A stretch of 64,000 bases of DNA, from the NCBI GenBank assembly GCA_965262665.1, contig CBDHFR010000004.1:744001-808000 (forward strand). The letters run 5' to 3'. Positions within the stretch are counted from its first letter, which is position 1, and every line of letters starts with the position of its first letter. The notes beneath the pieces are model-generated. The model saw only the letters and a program-made list of their open reading frames with translations. It was not told where the DNA came from and did not search any database. Positions 34,712 through 42,462 of the stretch are shown piece by piece. The position numbers and the translations under genes were made by a program. The DNA comes from CBDBND01 sp965262665. GTDB taxonomy: Bacteria > Pseudomonadota > Alphaproteobacteria > Rhodospirillales > Rhodospirillaceae.

Positions 34712-35140
34712 TACGATCTTCACCCCTTTTGTATCAATATACGTCACTTCCCCAACAATGCGGTTCGGATAAAATTCCGGCAAATAATACCTTTCGTCGG
34801 CATATTTGACGATGCCGTCCGTTTTGAACGTACTCAGATATGCGGAGATGGAGCTTGGATTAAGGCCCTCACACCGTTCTTCCGCAGACCGGATGGCTTC
34901 ACCGACAGTTAGGCCGTGAGAACCGGCCTCCTTCAGTTTGTCGAGGATTACTTGCTTCACCGATCCGTTGGCCCTTTGGGGCGCATCACCACCGACCGCG
35001 TTGATGCAGGTCTCGATTCCGATCAACTGCTGTTTGAGCCTTTCGACCCGGCTTTGAAAGGAAATGATCTGGCGTTTGGTTTTGTCACGCTGTTCGCTTA
35101 GTTCGGACAGCACGACACTTCTCTCTTTGGAGAGCGACAT
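34703..35140 (-). CDS. Coiled-coil winged-helix protein (transposon passenger)
   Basis: A 145-residue protein. Residues ~5-50 form a predicted coiled coil (SELSEQRDKTKRQIISFQ, RVERLKQQLIGIETCI). Residues ~60-120 look like a winged helix (VKQVILDKLKEAGSHGLTV, SSISAYLSTFKTDGIVKYA). AGGAG precedes ATG 35140. It lies 99 bp downstream of the transposase on the same strand. It is probably a DNA-binding regulator or transposition accessory protein; I do not know a named family. Confidence 0.7.
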   Translation of the reverse strand: MSLSKERSVVLSELSEQRDKTKRQIISFQSRVERLKQQLIGIETCINAVGGDAPQRANGSVKQVILDKLKEAGSHGLTVGEAIRSAEERCEGLNPSSISAYLSTFKTDGIVKYADERYYLPEFYPNRIVGEVTYIDTKGVKIVKR

Positions 35141-35239
35141 CTTGGATTCTCCTGCCTGTAAGCACCCAGGAAATCTATACATTCGCCACGGTAAAATCAA
35201 GCTGATCTGGAGAGGGGTGGCCGGTTGACCGGCTCTCGT

Positions 35240-36178
35240 TCAGGCGGTCAGGTCCTTGTAGCTCAACCGCTTCCCGGCCAAGCCGTGGGCAACGCGGTTC
35301 ATTTGGTCGGCGGTATCCAGTCCGCGCACGTTGTGGCGGCCTGAGAACTCGTTGACGTACCGCTGTAAGTGCTTGGCGCTCATCTTGTGATACGTGCCTT
35401 TGTGCGCCCGTTTCAGCATGGCCCAAAAGGACTCAATACCTTGGGTGCTCGCCATCCCTGAGACGTACTCGCCTACGCTATGTTTGACGCTCTGGTGTTC
35501 GACGCCCTTCATGCCTTTGTATGCGCCCGCATCGTCGGTGTAGACCGTGGCCCCACCCAGCGCGACAGCCAGGACAAAGGCTTGCAGAGTTTTAGCGTCT
35601 GTCGTGCCAACCACCTTGGCTTTGACCTTATTCGTCTTGCGATCCTTTGCGCCCACAATGGCGGCCTTACCAACCGTGCCGCGACCGGCCCTCAGCTTCT
35701 TGCTGGCATGCTTGTTGGTCTCTTTGCCACCGAGATAGGTTTCATCGACCTCCACCGGGCCTACAAACTGCTCAAGAGCGCCAGCGCTCCATGCCTGGCG
35801 GATACGCTGGAGCATGTACCAAGCGGTTTTCTGGGATACCCCGATATCCCTATGGAGTTTCATGCTCGACACGCCCTTGAGACTGGTCAGGTGCAAGTAG
35901 ATCGCAAAGACCCATTTCCGCAGGGGAATCCTGGAATCGTGCATGGCGGTGCCGGTCTTGACCGAGAAGTAGGCCCGGCAATCGGTGCAGCGGTACGGCA
36001 TGTTGTTGTGACTGGCTTCGTGTGTCTTTATACTGCCACAGTGTGGGCAGTAACGGCCATCGGCCCAGAGACGAGATTCAAACCATGCACGGGCTGTGTC
36101 TTCATCGGGGAACATGTCGCAAAGCTCTATCATCGTGATGCCTTTGCGGTCTGATTTTCCGGGGGCTGGATGTGCCAT
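35240..36178 (-). CDS. IS1595-family transposase (ISXO2-like)
   Basis: A 312-residue paralogue of the transposase at 16725. Zinc ribbon YCPHCGS and YRCTDCRAYFSVKTGT; catalytic core VEVDETYLGGKETN, VYTDDAGAY and TQGIESFWAMLKRAHKG. The classical DExYxGG motif is intact here, whereas the other copy reads DETAVGG. GGCAGGG lies upstream of the ATG. Probably active. Confidence 0.95.
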   Translation of the reverse strand: MAHPAPGKSDRKGITMIELCDMFPDEDTARAWFESRLWADGRYCPHCGSIKTHEASHNNMPYRCTDCRAYFSVKTGTAMHDSRIPLRKWVFAIYLHLTSLKGVSSMKLHRDIGVSQKTAWYMLQRIRQAWSAGALEQFVGPVEVDETYLGGKETNKHASKKLRAGRGTVGKAAIVGAKDRKTNKVKAKVVGTTDAKTLQAFVLAVALGGATVYTDDAGAYKGMKGVEHQSVKHSVGEYVSGMASTQGIESFWAMLKRAHKGTYHKMSAKHLQRYVNEFSGRHNVRGLDTADQMNRVAHGLAGKRLSYKDLTA

Positions 36179-36438
36179 TTGTCCCTGCCTTTCAATGATT
36201 TATGTATAACAGGCGGGGCTCAGAAAGTCAATATTAAGTTATAATTCCCTTTCCGGCCAGGGCCGCGTGGATGCGGTTGGATACCCAGTCCGCTGCGCCC
36301 GAAATTGCCTGGTCGGAAAGATGGATCTATGGCTCAATAGGGGCAACCCGCACATCTTCATTTACGCTGTTGAGCAGATCGTGAACGCGAGAAGTTTGAA
36401 ATACCGCGAGTTGGTTGCTTGAACTGTATTGTCTGACT

Positions 36439-36645
36439 TTAGCTATCCTCGTTGATGATCTCAATCTCCTCAATTTTGCCTAATTGCATAAGGAGGTAGA
36501 CACAGCGCTCTCGCGGTAGGGCGTTGCTGGACATATCCTCTTCCAGTTCAGCCTTCTCTGCCCTGGGCACGCCCAAGGCAGAGAACAACTTAAACGCAGT
36601 CCGCATCTTTTTTGCAAGTAAGTCAAATGCACTCTTTTCGTTCAT
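36439..36645 (-). CDS. Small hypothetical protein
   Basis: A 68-residue acidic protein starting MNEKSAFDLLAKKMRTAFKL and ending LMQLGKIEEIEIINEDS. GGGAAA precedes ATG 36645. No family recognised; a longer frame upstream lacks a good start. Confidence 0.4.
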   Translation of the reverse strand: MNEKSAFDLLAKKMRTAFKLFSALGVPRAEKAELEEDMSSNALPRERCVYLLMQLGKIEEIEIINEDS

Positions 36646-36759
36646 CGCAAATTTCCCGTAGCTTATAACGGGGTTCTTCAATCCATAGGAAAAACAAAAA
36701 GTCAATTTTTTGTGTTGTCGGCATTGTGTCAGGCACACCATCGCTTTGGAGCGGCGTGC

Positions 36760-37038
36760 ATGGGTACCTGCTCGGGAATGTACAAAGACTATCAGCGGAG
36801 TAAGGCGTTGGCTCAAGTGCCCAAGGAATTAGAAAAGCCCGCCATGGACCACGGCCTCGTACCCAGTCCCGTGATCGGGCGGGGAACCAAGATCATCGAG
36901 AGCCCAGTGCCGGTATCGACCATTCCTGGCGGCATAGACACGGACATCAAGGACTTAAGAGTGAAGCGGCGCTCTCAGTCGAGATTGCGTTCGTCGCGGG
37001 GTATGGTGGATAGGTTACGTGAACTGGAAGCACAGTAA
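36760..37038 (+). CDS. Hypothetical basic-tailed protein
   Basis: From ATG 36760 the product is MGTCSGMYKDYQRSKALAQ, with a middle part VIGRGTKIIESPVPVSTIPG and a basic C-terminus (VKRRSQSRLRSSRGMVDRL). Style resembles small phage or integrative-element structural proteins, but I do not recognise it. Confidence 0.35.
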   Translation: MGTCSGMYKDYQRSKALAQVPKELEKPAMDHGLVPSPVIGRGTKIIESPVPVSTIPGGIDTDIKDLRVKRRSQSRLRSSRGMVDRLRELEAQ

Positions 37039-37157
37039 GACTAACCTAGGAAACCTCTTGCAAAAGTGCTTGTAGAGATTCCCGACACCTATCCAGCAAG
37101 GTAACACGCTTGGCACAAGTTTTAAAGTTGCCCCGAGGAATGTGAGAGGGCGGCTTA

Positions 37158-38064
37158 GAGTCGGTTTCGAAAGTCATGCGGCTCGGGCCAATCTGCGGAC
37201 GAGGAGCATGACGGAGGCGGCGTAGAGGAAGGCGCGGGCCGAGGCGATGGTGGCCTCGAAGTCCTTTGCCAGTCGCCGGTTGCGGTTGATCCAGGCGAAG
37301 AAGCGCTCCACGACCCAGCGGCGCGGTTGGACGGCGAAGCCGACCTGATCGGGGCTTTTGCGCACGATCTCGACGGCGATCATGGTGGCCGTGGCGACCT
37401 TCTCGCCGGCGTAGCCGCTGTCGGCAAAGACCTTCTCGATGAACGGAAACGAGCCGCGTGAGGCGCACAGCAGCGGCCCGCCACCATCGCGGTCCTGGAT
37501 ACTCGCCGGATGCGCCTCGAGCACGAGGCCGCGCCCGTCGGTGTCGACCAGCGCGTGGCGCTTGCGCCCCTTGATCTTCTTGCCCGCATCGTAGCCGCGG
37601 GGGCCACCAGCCTCGGTCGTCTTGACGCTCTGGCTGTCGATAATCGCGCCGCTCGGGCTGGCCTCGCGTCCGACCCGCTCGCGATCGGCCATGACCAGAA
37701 AGTGGTTGATCTTCTCAAGGAGGCCGTCGTCGCGGAACTTAGCGAACCAGCGATAGATCGTGCCCCACGGTGGTAAATCGCTTGGCAGCAAGCGCCAAGG
37801 GCAGCCAGCCCGCATCACGTAGAAAATGCCGTTGACGATCTCTCGCATCGGCCATGAGCGGGGCCGTCCCGTGCCATGAGCCGGAGGCAAATGAGGCTCG
37901 ATCACAACCCACTCCGCAGCGGTCAAATCAGTCTGATAACGCAGCGCCTTGCGGCTATGCTGCTCTCGGGTGGTCGGCGTCCACATGGCGGCTCCAGATC
38001 GGTTTCAGCAACCTTCCTGGAATCACATCGACACCGGCCACTCAACCCCTTTCGAAACGGCCTC
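37158..38064 (-). mobile_element. IS5-family element (IS427/IS1031-like)
   Basis: A 907-bp element with imperfect ~16-bp inverted ends (GAGTCGGTTTCGAAAG left; GAGGCCGTTTCGAAAG read inward from the right) and a TTA target duplication (37155-37157 and 38065-38067). Confidence 0.85.
37174..37986 (-). CDS. IS5-family transposase
   Basis: A 270-residue DDE transposase: DLTAAEWVVIEPHLPP at the N-terminus, PWRLLPSDLPPWGTIYRWF, the catalytic IIDSQSVKTTEAGG, VFADSGYAGEK and the YREK-like VVERFFAWINRNRRLAKDFE. Full length and apparently intact. Confidence 0.92.
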   Translation of the reverse strand: MWTPTTREQHSRKALRYQTDLTAAEWVVIEPHLPPAHGTGRPRSWPMREIVNGIFYVMRAGCPWRLLPSDLPPWGTIYRWFAKFRDDGLLEKINHFLVMADRERVGREASPSGAIIDSQSVKTTEAGGPRGYDAGKKIKGRKRHALVDTDGRGLVLEAHPASIQDRDGGGPLLCASRGSFPFIEKVFADSGYAGEKVATATMIAVEIVRKSPDQVGFAVQPRRWVVERFFAWINRNRRLAKDFEATIASARAFLYAASVMLLVRRLARAA

Positions 38065-38111
38065 TTAGACGATCCGGGACCTGATTGACTGCATCGTGAT
38101 TACGACTGTCT

Positions 38112-38170
38112 CGGTGGTTGCGGGGGCCCGCAACCAACGTTGTCTTCGCTTGGATGAGGTGTGGTTATGA
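38112..38170 (+). repeat. 59-bp repeat with tRNA-end palindrome, copy 1
   Basis: Starts with TGGTTGCGGGGGCCCGCAAC, a hairpin whose right arm CCCGCAACCA equals the 3' end of the tRNA half 80 bases downstream. The following CAACGTTGTCTTC and CTTGGATGAGGTGTGGTT also recur at 43731-43790. Confidence 0.75.
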
Positions 38171-38204
38171 TGGTTCATCGCATACAAATTGGATATATGA
38201 ATAT

Positions 38205-38251
38205 GGCTCATAACCTGAAGGTCGGAGGTTCAAATCCTCCCCCCGCAACCA
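38205..38251 (+). tRNA. 3' half of a tRNA-fMet-like gene (CAU)
   Basis: GGCTCATAACC gives an anticodon loop CTCATAA; GGAGG-TTCAAAT-CCTCC is a perfect T-arm; the end is CCCCGCAACCA, as in initiator tRNA. The anticodon stem's 5' side and the whole D-arm are missing upstream. Such 3' halves are typical integrase attachment sites (att), left when an element recombines into a tRNA gene. Confidence 0.65.
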
Positions 38252-38399
38252 CTCTAAAACGTTGTATTGATTAATAATTTTAAGAGCGTTCTTGTTCAAG
38301 ATACTAACACTCTTCTGTAAACCGTAAGCATACCGTAAGCGGATTCATTATAAGTTCTGCGCAATATGGCGCAGGTCTGGCGTAAAGATTCGGTGGTTG

Positions 38400-38455
38400 T
38401 CCTTCCCGAAAACCTTATCCGTCGATATTCATGATAAAAACTGGCCAGACATAAA
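38400..38455. repeat. Palindromic dispersed repeat copy (one arm)
   Basis: CCTTCCCGAAAACCTTATCC with the inner TTCATGAT; the far arm is absent. Confidence 0.6.
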
Positions 38456-38741
38456 TGACGCATTAATACCAACGGCGGGAATTATCGACCTTTGTGAGCC
38501 CACTCTCTCGATCCGATGGCCATGATTGTTTCAGGCTGACCGATGAGCTTGTTCCAGGCTTGGCAACCGGCCTCAATGATGGCGTCGTAATCTTCGAAGA
38601 CGCGGTTCGAGAGCCAGTTTTGTCGGAGGTATTGCCAGATGTTCTCGACCGGGTTTAGCTCGGGCGATGGCGAGGCAGCAGGATGATGGTGAGGTTCTTA
38701 GGGACCTTGAGCTTATCGGTGCTGTGCCAACCGGCGCGGTC
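38456..38741 (-). mobile_element. IS630 remnant, 3' end
   Basis: Diverged from the copies at 8058 and 13261 but clearly related: CGGTTCGAGAGCCAGTT, GGTATTGCCAGATGTT and the 5'-most coding part GCGAGGCAGCAGGATGATGG. It retains the outer end (ATACCAACGG) that both full copies lack. Truncated on the right by a MITE. Confidence 0.7.
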
Positions 38742-38904
38742 GGCTTTGTCAGACTAAAATCGTATGTTAGGATTTCCCCGTTGTTGAGCCAGCTTCGTCG
38801 CCCGTGCTTGTCCGGTCTAAGCTAGACAAAACGTGTTTTTGCGCCCCGAGATCCCCGATAGGGGACAGGGAGAGACGACTAAGCAGATTTAATCTGACAA
38901 TGCC
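38742..38904 (+). repeat. MITE type A, copy 2
   Basis: 163 bp, left end GGCTTTGTCAGA (two changes), right end TCTGACAATGCC. Sits exactly between an IS630 remnant and a dehydrogenase fragment. No target duplication. Confidence 0.85.
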
Positions 38905-38945
38905 CTGTTCTGTAATGCCCGCCTCCCCTGACTGATGAACGGCGG

Positions 38946-39536
38946 TCAGTCGGGCAGGGCGTAGGCGATCATCCAGTCCCCGATGTTTTGCGGGTACTGC
39001 CACAGATGGCCGGCGGCGATGATCAGCACGTATTGTTTGCCGTTAGCTTCATAGGTCATGGGAGAGGCCATGGCGGCAGTGGGTGTGTTGACCACCCAAA
39101 GTTCCTCACCAGTGTTAAAATCAAAGGCGCGGAACCGTTCGTCCATGGTGGCGCCAATGAATATAAGCCCGCCTCCGGTGATAATGGGGCCACCAGAAGT
39201 GGGCGTTCCCAGTTTCAAAGGAATGGGAATGGGCGCCAGCTTGTCGATGGTGCCGAGCGCCGAGCGCCATTTGATCTTCCCTGCGCCGAGGTCCACAGCC
39301 GCCACCTCTCCCCAGGGCGGAGCAATGCAAGGACTGCCAAAGGGCGATAGCACCGGTTCGCTCAAGAACGCATAGGGCGTGCCAGCGATGGCGCGTGGGG
39401 CACCGAAGCGCGGCGGCCCTTGATAGGGTTCCAGTTCATCGGCAGGAAACACCCGGATATGAAAAGGCGTCTTGGTCGCCGTGGTGATGAGGGTGTTGGT
39501 GGATACATCGTACGCCCCACCACCCCAGTTGGTCAT
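38946..39536 (-). pseudogene. PQQ-dependent membrane dehydrogenase, C-terminal fragment
   Basis: About 196 residues of a glucose/quinate-dehydrogenase type beta-propeller: WGEVAAVDLGAGKIKWRSAL, GGPIITGGGLIFIGATMDER and RAFDFNTGEELWVVNTP, ending AYALPD. A full protein has 650-800 residues; the 5' two thirds are gone. Confidence 0.75.
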
Positions 39537-39638
39537 GGTGCGCCTGATGCTGCGCTGGTGAAATTTAGATTAGCTCGCTGAGCTGGATCGGCCAACGGAG
39601 GTTTGACGGGACGTTAACGGTAAGCGGGAGAGTTAGCT

Positions 39639-40085
39639 ATGTCGGATACGGGCGCGGCCAGGGCGTGGCAGTTTCTTAAACGCAATCCGGATTATCTTGT
39701 GAAGTGGCGCAACACGGCGGACGCCGCCCCGGCCATCAAGGCGGCGCCCTTTCCGCTGCGATCACAAACGCCGGCCGACCTCAAGGCCGCTGCGTGGGGC
39801 GTGCTCGCCTGGGAGAATCCCCTCGCTGTCAATGGTCCGGTCTCGCCGTTCTGGGCGGAGGCGCCGATGCTGGAGGCCGAGGCCGTGCCGCCGGACGCAA
39901 CGCCCCCAGTTCCGCCCTTGATGGCGTTACTCCGCCAGTGCGGCGCCCGGATGTCGCGGCTGCGTTTGTGGCCCGGCGGCGCCTTGATCCTCAAGATCGA
40001 GCGCGATGACGCCGCCATGCAGGTGCGGCTTGCCGGCGGGGACGCATTCGACGCCGATGCCGGCATCGTGCTCAGGCTGCCGTTC
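39639..40085 (+). pseudogene. DUF6499/DUF2285 regulator, C-terminally truncated
   Basis: Starts MSDTGAARAWQFLKRNPDYL (DUF6499) and continues into a DUF2285-like part (LWPGGALILKIERDDAAMQV, DAGIVLRLPFE). The recombinational join to a different gene's end is at about 40085. Such regulators occur on integrative and conjugative elements. Confidence 0.6.
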
Positions 40086-40260
40086 GAGTTCGGCCACCGG
40101 CCCCCAATCGCGGGCTTGTGGCGCGGTGGTCTTGGACTTGGGCGCTGCCTCGGTGGATCGTTTCCGCGGAGCCGGCTGTACGGCGGCATGGCCGAACAGA
40201 TCGCCGGCCGGTGCGGGCACGGCCGACAGTGCTTCGACCGGAAGCCGCGGCGGCACACTA
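40086..40260 (-). pseudogene. Strawberry-notch-like helicase fragment (downstream part)
   Basis: Minus-strand frame SVPPRLPVEALSAVPAP continues to TAPQARDWGPVAELE. Joined to 41314-41455 by removing the IS630 element and one TA, the frame is continuous. Confidence 0.55.
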
Positions 40261-40353
40261 GAGCATGATCTGACCTGATTGAATCGTTGGGGGATTCACA
40301 GGGCGAGGGATTTGTGATTCAAGATGTCGGCCGGGTTGAGGAGGCCGGCATTG

Positions 40354-40740
40354 ATGTCGAAAGCCCTTTCCCTTGATCTTCGCAATCGGGTTCTATCAGC
40401 GGTTTCAGAGGGTATGAGCCATAGAGCGGCTGGTGCGCGTTTCGGGGTAAGCGCGGCGAGCGTGAGCCGTTGGCGTGCGCTGGAACGCGAACCGGGAGAC
40501 GCCCGCCCGAAGGCGCTTGGCGGGGACCGTCGCTCGGGCCGGATCGAGGCGCAGCGCGGCGTGATCCTGGGCCTTCTTGAGGAGAGGCGGGACATGGCCA
40601 TTGAGGAGTTGCGCGCGGCTCTCGGGGACCGAGACCTCACCTTCAGCTACGGGTCGATACAGCGCTTCCTCGTGCGCCACGGCATCACGCGAAAAAAAAG
40701 ACCGGCCATGCGGCGGAGCAAGACCGTCCGGACGTGTTGA
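40354..40740 (+). CDS. IS630 transposase OrfA
   Basis: A 128-residue N-terminal part: MSKALSLDLRNRVLSAV, HTH SHRAAGARFGVSAASVSRW. GAGGAGG precedes ATG 40354. A run of eight A at 40692-40699 (AAAAAAAAG) lets a -1 shift join it to OrfB (giving RKKKTGHAAEQDRPDV), the normal way such IS630 transposases are made. Confidence 0.85.
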   Translation: MSKALSLDLRNRVLSAVSEGMSHRAAGARFGVSAASVSRWRALEREPGDARPKALGGDRRSGRIEAQRGVILGLLEERRDMAIEELRAALGDRDLTFSYGSIQRFLVRHGITRKKRPAMRRSKTVRTC

Positions 40741-41300
40741 GCCGGCGACAGGCCTGGCGCGACAGCCAGCCCGGCCTCGACCCCGACCGGCTGGTGTTCA
40801 TCGACGAGACCTGGGCCAAGACCAACATGGCCCGCACCCACGGCTGGGCCCCGCGCGGCGAACGCCTGCGCATGGCCGTCCCCCACGGACACTGGAACAC
40901 AACCACCTTCCTCGCCGGGCTCACACGGCACGGCATGATCTCTCCCTTCGTGATCAACGGCGCTATCGACCGCGATGCCTTCGAGGCCTACGTCAAAGAG
41001 GGCCTCGTCCCCGAACTGAGGCCCGGCGATATCGTCGTCATGGACAACCTCTCAAGCCACAAGGGACCCAAGGTCCGCAAGATGATCGAAGACACCGGCG
41101 CACAACTCCTCTTCCTGCCGCCCTATAGCCCTGACTTCAATCCCATCGAACTCGCCTTCGCAAAGCTCAAGGCAAGGCTCCGAAAAGCCGCTGAGCGAAC
41201 CGTCGATGGTCTCTGGAACGCCATCGGCCAAATCTCCCTGACCTTCTCCCCGCAAGAATGCAAAAACTACTTCAACGCCGCCGGATACAGCGCAACGTGA
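40734..41300 (+). CDS. IS630 transposase OrfB (catalytic)
   Basis: The catalytic part reached by -1 frameshift: LVFIDETWAKTNMARTHGW, DIVVMDNLSSHKGPKVR and LLFLPPYSPDFNPIELAF, containing the three catalytic acids. The track to the C-terminus (NAAGYSAT) is intact, so the element may be active. Confidence 0.85.
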   Translation: MLSRRQAWRDSQPGLDPDRLVFIDETWAKTNMARTHGWAPRGERLRMAVPHGHWNTTTFLAGLTRHGMISPFVINGAIDRDAFEAYVKEGLVPELRPGDIVVMDNLSSHKGPKVRKMIEDTGAQLLFLPPYSPDFNPIELAFAKLKARLRKAAERTVDGLWNAIGQISLTFSPQECKNYFNAAGYSAT

Positions 41301-41313
41301 TCGGATTCCGCGC

Positions 41314-41455
41314 TAGCGGCGACGGCTGCAAGCAGATCGGCTGCAGTGGTAACGGAGGTCCGCGCGTCGACCGGAACGGCTTGGGTGTTCACGGGATCGC
41401 GGTTGATCACGGTCAACCTGGTATCGAAGGATGTGCCGCGCCGGGCGTACCGTAC
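41314..41455 (-). pseudogene. Strawberry-notch-like helicase fragment (upstream part)
   Basis: Minus-strand frame YARRGTSFDTRLTVINRDP followed by TAADLLAAVAAS. The motif RxGTSFDTRLTV is typical of Strawberry-notch/methylase-helicase proteins of large plasmids and integrative elements. Both ends are missing. Confidence 0.55.
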
Positions 41456-41457
41456 CT

Positions 41458-41600
41458 ATGCCAACGCAGAACAGTCTCAGGCCTAACGACCACTACGACG
41501 TCGAGAACCGAGGGATAAAGCCGTGTCAGCCATGTCAGAAAGATACGGTCCAGACGGGAAAGATGGACCCGGCTATCCGGTCAGTCCATCCGACCGATTC
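41458..41600 (-). pseudogene. Fragment of the 29350-type integrase-core transposase
   Basis: Minus-strand frame RLDRIFLTWLTRLYPSVLD and RPETVLRWHRYGT, matching the gene at 29350. Near 41632 TCTGACAATGCC marks an IS6/MITE end. Confidence 0.6.
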
Positions 41601-41808
41601 CGCTGACCATTTTGTTTACGGGATTCACAATCTGACAATGCCCCCTCAAATGCTTTTAAGGCTCCACAAACCACACAGTTGATAAACTCGCGCAAATACG
41701 CAAAATGCAAGCGTGGGCTCTAAATCAAATTGGATGATCGTTATGTGTCAAAGCAGAACGAATGTGAGCCGCCCGAGGAATAAACAGATTTCAAAAACAT
41801 TGAAGTTC

Positions 41809-42447
41809 ATGGCAGCGCCAACAGCACCAAAAATTTACCACATCGTTCATGTCGATAGGTTGCCTTCTATCGTGAATGACAATTACCTTTGGAGTGATGC
41901 TACGGTGGAGCAGAGCAATCTGCCCGGTACCACAATTGGTATGAGCAAAATCAAGTTGCGAAGATTGAATGAATTGAACCTGAGCAGCTATCCTGATTTA
42001 AGAGTAGGAGCGTGTGTTCCTTTTTATTTCTGTCCACGTTCGGTAATGCTCTATCTCATTCATAAAAGAAATCACGAACTGACGTATCAAGATGGTCAAG
42101 ACCTTATCGTTCACTTGGAGGCAGATCTTTTTGATACCGTTCAATGGGCCGAAAGTCAGGACAAAAGATGGGCTTTCACTCTTTCTAATGCAGGAGCTCG
42201 TTATGTTGAAGATCGAAACAATCTAGAAAATTTGGAAGAGATTGATTGGAGCGCTGTTAATGCTCGTGATTGGCGGACGTGTAAGGAGGAAAAACAGGCC
42301 GAGTTTCTAATAGAACATTCCTTTCCATGGGCGCTAATTGAGTTGATTGGCGTGTATTCTCACGATATTTCGGCGCAAGTTAATGATATTCTCAGCTCGA
42401 CAACACATAAACCTAGTGCAGTAATTCGCCGCGATTGGTACTATTAG
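41809..42447 (+). CDS. darT: DarT ssDNA ADP-ribosyltransferase toxin
   Basis: A 212-residue DarT (DUF4433) protein. KIYHIVHVDRLPSIVNDN opens the NAD+-binding fold; VPFYFCPRSVMLYLIHKR, GQDLIVHLEADLFDTVQWA and RWAFTLSNAGARYVED follow; the ARTT-loop Glu lies in KQAEFLIEHSFPW. DarT modifies thymidine in single-stranded DNA with ADP-ribose and blocks replication. ATG 41809 is preferred to the upstream start at 41713, which adds 32 residues without homology. It is 15 bp upstream of darG, forming one operon. Both genes are AT-richer than the neighbours, suggesting transfer. Confidence 0.92.
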   Translation: MAAPTAPKIYHIVHVDRLPSIVNDNYLWSDATVEQSNLPGTTIGMSKIKLRRLNELNLSSYPDLRVGACVPFYFCPRSVMLYLIHKRNHELTYQDGQDLIVHLEADLFDTVQWAESQDKRWAFTLSNAGARYVEDRNNLENLEEIDWSAVNARDWRTCKEEKQAEFLIEHSFPWALIELIGVYSHDISAQVNDILSSTTHKPSAVIRRDWYY

Positions 42448-42462
42448 GCGGAGAGAGACGAT

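Larger units (their letters stand above)
34292..36249 (-). mobile_element. Complete IS1595-type transposon with tRNA-like and winged-helix cargo
   Basis: A 1958-bp element with exact 23-bp inverted ends (34292-34314 and 36227-36249; tip GGGAATTATAAC) and an 8-bp target duplication TTTCCGGC (34284-34291 and 36250-36257). Cargo on the minus strand in order: transposase, winged-helix/coiled-coil protein, a strong hairpin and a tRNA-Gly-like gene. The ends differ from those of the element at 15802 but follow the same pattern (GGG, TTATA, CTTAA). Confidence 0.95.
40261..41313 (+). mobile_element. IS630-family element (two-ORF type)
   Basis: A 1053-bp element at a TA duplication (40259-40260, 41314-41315). 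Ends are imperfect inverted repeats (GAGCATGATCTGACC left; GCGCGGAATCCGATC read inward from the right, 10 of 15 positions). Excision restores a gene frame. Confidence 0.85.

Noticed and set aside
38112..38251. Complete or circularly permuted tRNA gene
   Set aside because: No D-arm is present anywhere nearby, so only a 3' half is supported.
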